In this document: positions 60,489-64,000 of the stretch, one piece after another
How positions within the stretch are numbered: position 1 is the stretch's first letter
Layout of the letters: each line of letters begins with the position of its first letter
NCBI GenBank assembly: GCA_038049695.1
Contig: CP142454.1
Span: 12,628,501 to 12,692,500 of the forward strand
Source of the DNA: Cinnamomum chago
Lineage: Eukaryota; Streptophyta; Magnoliopsida; Laurales; Lauraceae
DNA length: 64,000 nt
Direction: 5' to 3'
Notes under the pieces: model-generated
Seen by the model: only the letters and a program-made list of their open reading frames with translations
Databases searched by the model: none
What the model was told of the DNA's origin: nothing
Position numbers and translations under genes: made by a program

Positions 60489-61157
60489 CTAGTGTTCGCT
60501 AAACCCAAATAATTTCATCAACCCAAAAGTTATGGCCATGGCTAACCACCCACCAACCAACACCCTCGCACATGACTTCCCCATGGGCGCCTTCCCAAGC
60601 TTTGCCCCAATAGCACCAAACAGCCCCAATGCCAATGTCACTGCTGCTCCTATCACCCCCATCCTTACCTCATGCCGCCTTATAAAGGCGGCTGCCAGCA
60701 GCGGCACCACCGCCCCTGTCGAGAAAGCAAGAGCCGATGCAGCGGCTGCCTGCACCGGGTTCGGCAACTGCCCCTCCTCACTCTCTTTACCCTCTTCTTT
60801 TTCTCTCTTCATCTGGGCCACCTCTATATCCAACTGGGAGTAGACGGAGACGAACTCGCCGATGGCCATGCTGCAAGCACCAGCAACTAGGCCAGCCAGG
60901 CCTGACAAGATCATGGCCCGCGGGTCGGTCTTCACTGCACCCACTCCCATCATCAATGATGCTGTGGACACCAGCCCGTCATTTGCTCCGAGGACAGCAG
61001 CTCGCAGCCATTGCGCTCGCTGGGAGTAGTCGGTTTCCTCTTGGGTCCCTCTGATTGCCTTCCCAATCTCGACGTCGCTCTTTTCGTCGATGACCATGAG
61101 TGGTTTTGGGCTGTTTCTAGCTGATGGTTCATTGAGAGATTGGTCGAACACTGCCAT
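60489..61157 (-). CDS. Vacuolar iron transporter-like protein (VTL / nodulin-21 type)
   Basis: Single exon of 222 residues starting MAVFDQSLNE. Around residues 45-75, QRAQWLRAAVLGANDGLVST is the signature of the CCC1/VIT1 family. Five membrane segments can be seen (about 51-74, 80-107, 136-157, 165-188 and 195-217). The loop between segments 2 and 3 is short and charged (MKREKEEGKESEEGQLP). It lacks the long cytosolic metal-binding domain of true VIT1, which is typical of VTL proteins. These move iron, possibly manganese, into the vacuole in exchange for protons. The frame stays open 73 codons upstream, but a TATA box lies inside that extension, about 100 bp above this ATG. So the internal Met is the real start. 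Confidence 0.93.
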   Translation of the reverse strand: MAVFDQSLNEPSARNSPKPLMVIDEKSDVEIGKAIRGTQEETDYSQRAQWLRAAVLGANDGLVSTASLMMGVGAVKTDPRAMILSGLAGLVAGACSMAIGEFVSVYSQLDIEVAQMKREKEEGKESEEGQLPNPVQAAAASALAFSTGAVVPLLAAAFIRRHEVRMGVIGAAVTLALGLFGAIGAKLGKAPMGKSCARVLVGGWLAMAITFGLMKLFGFSEH

Positions 61158-61258
61158 GGTTGTGGGAGAAGGAACGGGAGTGTAAGACAAAGGAAGAGGA
61201 TTAGAAGTAGTTGATTGCTCAAGGGAGGAGTGTGGAAGACACACGCTCCCTGAAAGGG

Positions 61259-61265
61259 ATTTATA
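61259..61265 (-). promoter_or_regulatory. TATA box of the VTL gene
   Basis: TATAAAT on the minus strand. It predicts transcription start near 61,230 and a leader of about 70 nt, which decides the start codon of the VTL protein. Confidence 0.7.
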
Positions 61266-61299
61266 GCATGGCTTCTTTACTGTAGAAGGAAAGAAGTTG

Positions 61300-64000
61300 A
61301 TTGGGGTGGCCGCCAGTGGAGGATGGCCAATTTTTAGGTTGTACTGTACATGACATTTATACATGCAACGTGTCATATTCTTGTCTCTATCCTTTTAAGT
61401 TTGGTACAGAAAGGATCCAACTAGGGACATCAAGTGTGCCGAGCCTGCTCATGAGCTTTTCCAGCTCAGCTTAAGGTTGGCTGAGCTCCTTTTTGGCACG
61501 ATCAAGCTTGAGATAGAGCTCATTATACAGGGTCATTTAGAAAGTGAGCTGAGCTTGAGCAAGCCTTGGTGAAGTAAGTGATTGGCTCATAAAGGGACTT
61601 ACTTCATCTCTAATATGAGTGCGGTTTACTTTTTAGTTTTTGTGTAAGGGATTGCCTTATCCTGAGCACGTCTGGTAAGCACCCTCCTGTGGGGCTTAGC
61701 TGGGGCCATGCCGACTATTGGGGGAGGTGGAGGATGAAAGATCCGAATGAGAGCTACGTGTGTATAAAACATTAACCCCCCTTAGATTACCTTATCTTTT
61801 TGATCTATGACCCTCGATTTTAATGATTTTAGAAGTAACAGTTTTTTAATTTTATAATCCAATGGTGAGCAATAGTTGGATGAGTGTCAGATTTAGCCTT
61901 ATGTCAATTCATAGCATAGTGGGGTGTTGAGTGTGAGAAAGTTGAATTGATCATAGCAGTTCAACATGCCGATAAAAATACGTTCTCATGCATGGATGGT
62001 GCTCACGAGATAGTGCTAGTAAAATTAGGTGCCCATGGGGTGTTGATTTTTTGTATGTACCTAGGCTCCCTGAGATCATTCAATCCCTTCTTCACTTAAT
62101 AGTTGGCACACATCTAAGTGGGCCGGCCCTATAAATTTTGCTAGCATTTCACACACATTCTTATCTATAGCATGTATCATATACTAGGTGGAGGGGAATT
62201 TTATTTTTACACGCTTGACAATGAAAGAGAGATAGAGATGCCTTATGTTCTTGTTTTTTAAGTTAGCTCGATAACTCTACAACTTCAGCTCAAGTTTGGC
62301 ACAGAAGCATTACTTTGAGCTCGAGCATAAACTTTGTCGAATGGGAGAAAGAAATATATAGAGAGAAAAAGAAAAGAGCCGTGCTTATTAACTCTAACTC
62401 AAGCTCGGCTTATTCAATAATTACATAACTTGCCAGGAACTTAAAACAAGATCAAACTTGATCAGCCGAATGGTAAACTCAAGCACAATTTAATATTGAT
62501 TGACTGTGCAATCTACTGGATTGATAGATGAGGGGAAAAGATACTTAAATCATTATTGACAATATCATCAAATTAACCTCTAAAAAAAACATAAAATCGA
62601 CAAGAGCCCGTAGCATAGTTGAAAGTTTTCATTCTCGCAATTATGGTGGTTGAGAGTTTGAGTAATGTTAACCATTCATTGAGAAAAGTAATAAATAAAT
62701 GAATGATAATGATATCCAACTTCAACAATCTCAATTTGCATCTTTAAAACCTGAACAAAAGATATTCAACATGCATTCAACCTCGGATGAACAATTAGAT
62801 CCATCAGACTAAGACTATAAATCTTAAATGAAATGATGGTCAATATAATCATCATCATTTGTTACCTGTAAAACACCTTACTTATAAAATTATTCAATTA
62901 AATAAGGCTTTGAGAAAGCTAAGAACAAAAACCATTAAAGTCTTGACAATTTAAGTAGGATCTGAACTTGTTTTAACCCAAACCCGAGCCGATCAACTTG
63001 GTTCATTGCCAGCCCTAGATTCAACTCCAGATAAAAACTGGACGGGTCTACAGTGTTACCCATGCCCAGATCCAAAGTTCCAAATACTGTAGGACCCATA
63101 GCATCCCTAGGTCCCAATTTAAAGATATTTGAAGAATCTTGTTAGTGGGTGCTTTTATTCAAAGTAGTGATGATGAATGGTGTATTTCTTTAATTTGGAT
63201 ATTGGGGGTATTCTCTCCTCTCCTGAACTTGTTGAGCGGGGGGACCATGTCTACTGTTAGAAAACTATAATTAATTTTTGATCATCCACATGGCTAGTGA
63301 TCATGAGTCCAATAGATGGCCCACCTCATTGACCCTGCAATAAGAGCCTGCTTGTAAATGGTTAGTCTAATGCTCTGGCTTTGTTGCTGATATGGACTAA
63401 TCATTCTACCATGTCCTCTGCACCTAAAGAAAACATATCAAGTCTCAAAATATTTTATGTGGTGGTGCGGCTGCTGGGATCATGGATTGCTGAATCGACT
63501 GCCACTCTTTTAGCTTGAAAGTTCACACCATTAGAATATGTGAGGAGTGTGCATTCCACAAGACTTCTACCCCCACATTATCTGCAACTTTAGAATCAGT
63601 GGGAGGCATTCTTTTTATCTTCTCATTAATGGGTAGGTCGTGAAATGGATTTGCCAGCTTGGGCCCACAAAAGAGAAGCCCACTTTTGAACCATATTTAG
63701 AAAAATCAATTAGATTTGGTCGGGTCGATTCAAGTGGGGATTGATGATGATTCAATTGATTCGGTCAATACTGATCCAAAACTCAGGGTTATGGGCTGTG
63801 CCTATCTAGACCATGTAAAACATGGTCCATGAGTGCCTTGTAACATTTGTAGACAGTTTTTTGGGACTGATTATTGGGGCCAAGCCTGGCCGGTCCTTGG
63901 TAGTTGGTATCACTGATGGAGCTTCATTCAGGCTTAGCTGAGCCTGGATAGAAACTAATGTAGTTATAAAGTCCAAAGCCAAGCGTGATCGATATACTGG
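61300..64000. other. Upstream and intergenic DNA with GAGCTTGAGC-word relics
   Basis: No further gene recognised. 61,410-61,600 and 62,240-62,500 repeat GAGCTC, AGCTTGAG and GCTCGG words on both strands, like 38,540 and 60,280. 63,670-63,800 has GGTCGGGTCGATTC words. Short open frames have no domain. Confidence 0.45.

Noticed and set aside
60532-61054. Plus-strand frames opposite the VTL gene
   Set aside because: Antisense of conserved membrane segments; no independent signal.
61158-61376. N-terminal extension of the VTL protein by 73 residues
   Set aside because: It would place the TATA box inside the coding region, and the extension does not resemble the family.

Overview
This window looks like nuclear DNA of a flowering plant. 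It has AT-rich intergenic DNA, genes with plant-type introns, and plant-only families: a tau-class glutathione transferase, an ATL RING-H2 ligase and a vacuolar iron transporter-like protein. Transposon relics are abundant. I cannot fix the species. No tRNA, rRNA, CRISPR array or organellar insert was seen.

Layout. 1-11.2 kb is gene-poor and holds small DNA-transposon relics (foldback MITEs, a hairpin element), a SINE candidate and a word-repeat element. 11,224-23,032 is one long LTR retrotransposon of the Ty3/gypsy Tat lineage. It has near-identical LTRs, a 5-bp target duplication, gag and pol frames, a 49-bp tandem array and two antisense frames. Just beyond it, 23,535-23,723 is a disrupted exon of a BolA2-like gene. 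27,147-30,620 (minus) is a complete actin gene with four coding exons and a long leader intron. 31.07-31.99 kb is a terminal-inverted-repeat element that carries a broken fragment of a tau glutathione transferase gene. 32.1-33.6 kb is a cluster of word-repeat elements, one of them a clear hAT-type MITE with an exact 8-bp target duplication.

37.05-43.2 kb (plus) is the gene for the 69-residue hinge subunit of mitochondrial complex III (QCR6). Its start codon seems to be split AT|G by a 2.6-kb intron. 46,099-46,737 (minus) is an intronless ATL-type RING-H2 ubiquitin ligase of the ATL78 group. 49,018-57,601 (plus) is an eleven-exon gene for the U11/U12-65K protein of the minor spliceosome, with a LINE fragment and a MITE in its ninth intron. 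60,489-61,157 (minus) is a single-exon vacuolar iron transporter-like gene. The rest, to 64 kb, is intergenic repeat-rich DNA.

The host genes are independent loci (cytoskeleton, respiration, ubiquitination, minor-class splicing, iron storage) with no common pathway. The observations most worth checking are the split start codon, the gene-capturing TIR element, the young Tat element with its satellite-like array, the BolA2 remnant beside it, and the probable GC-AG leader intron of actin.
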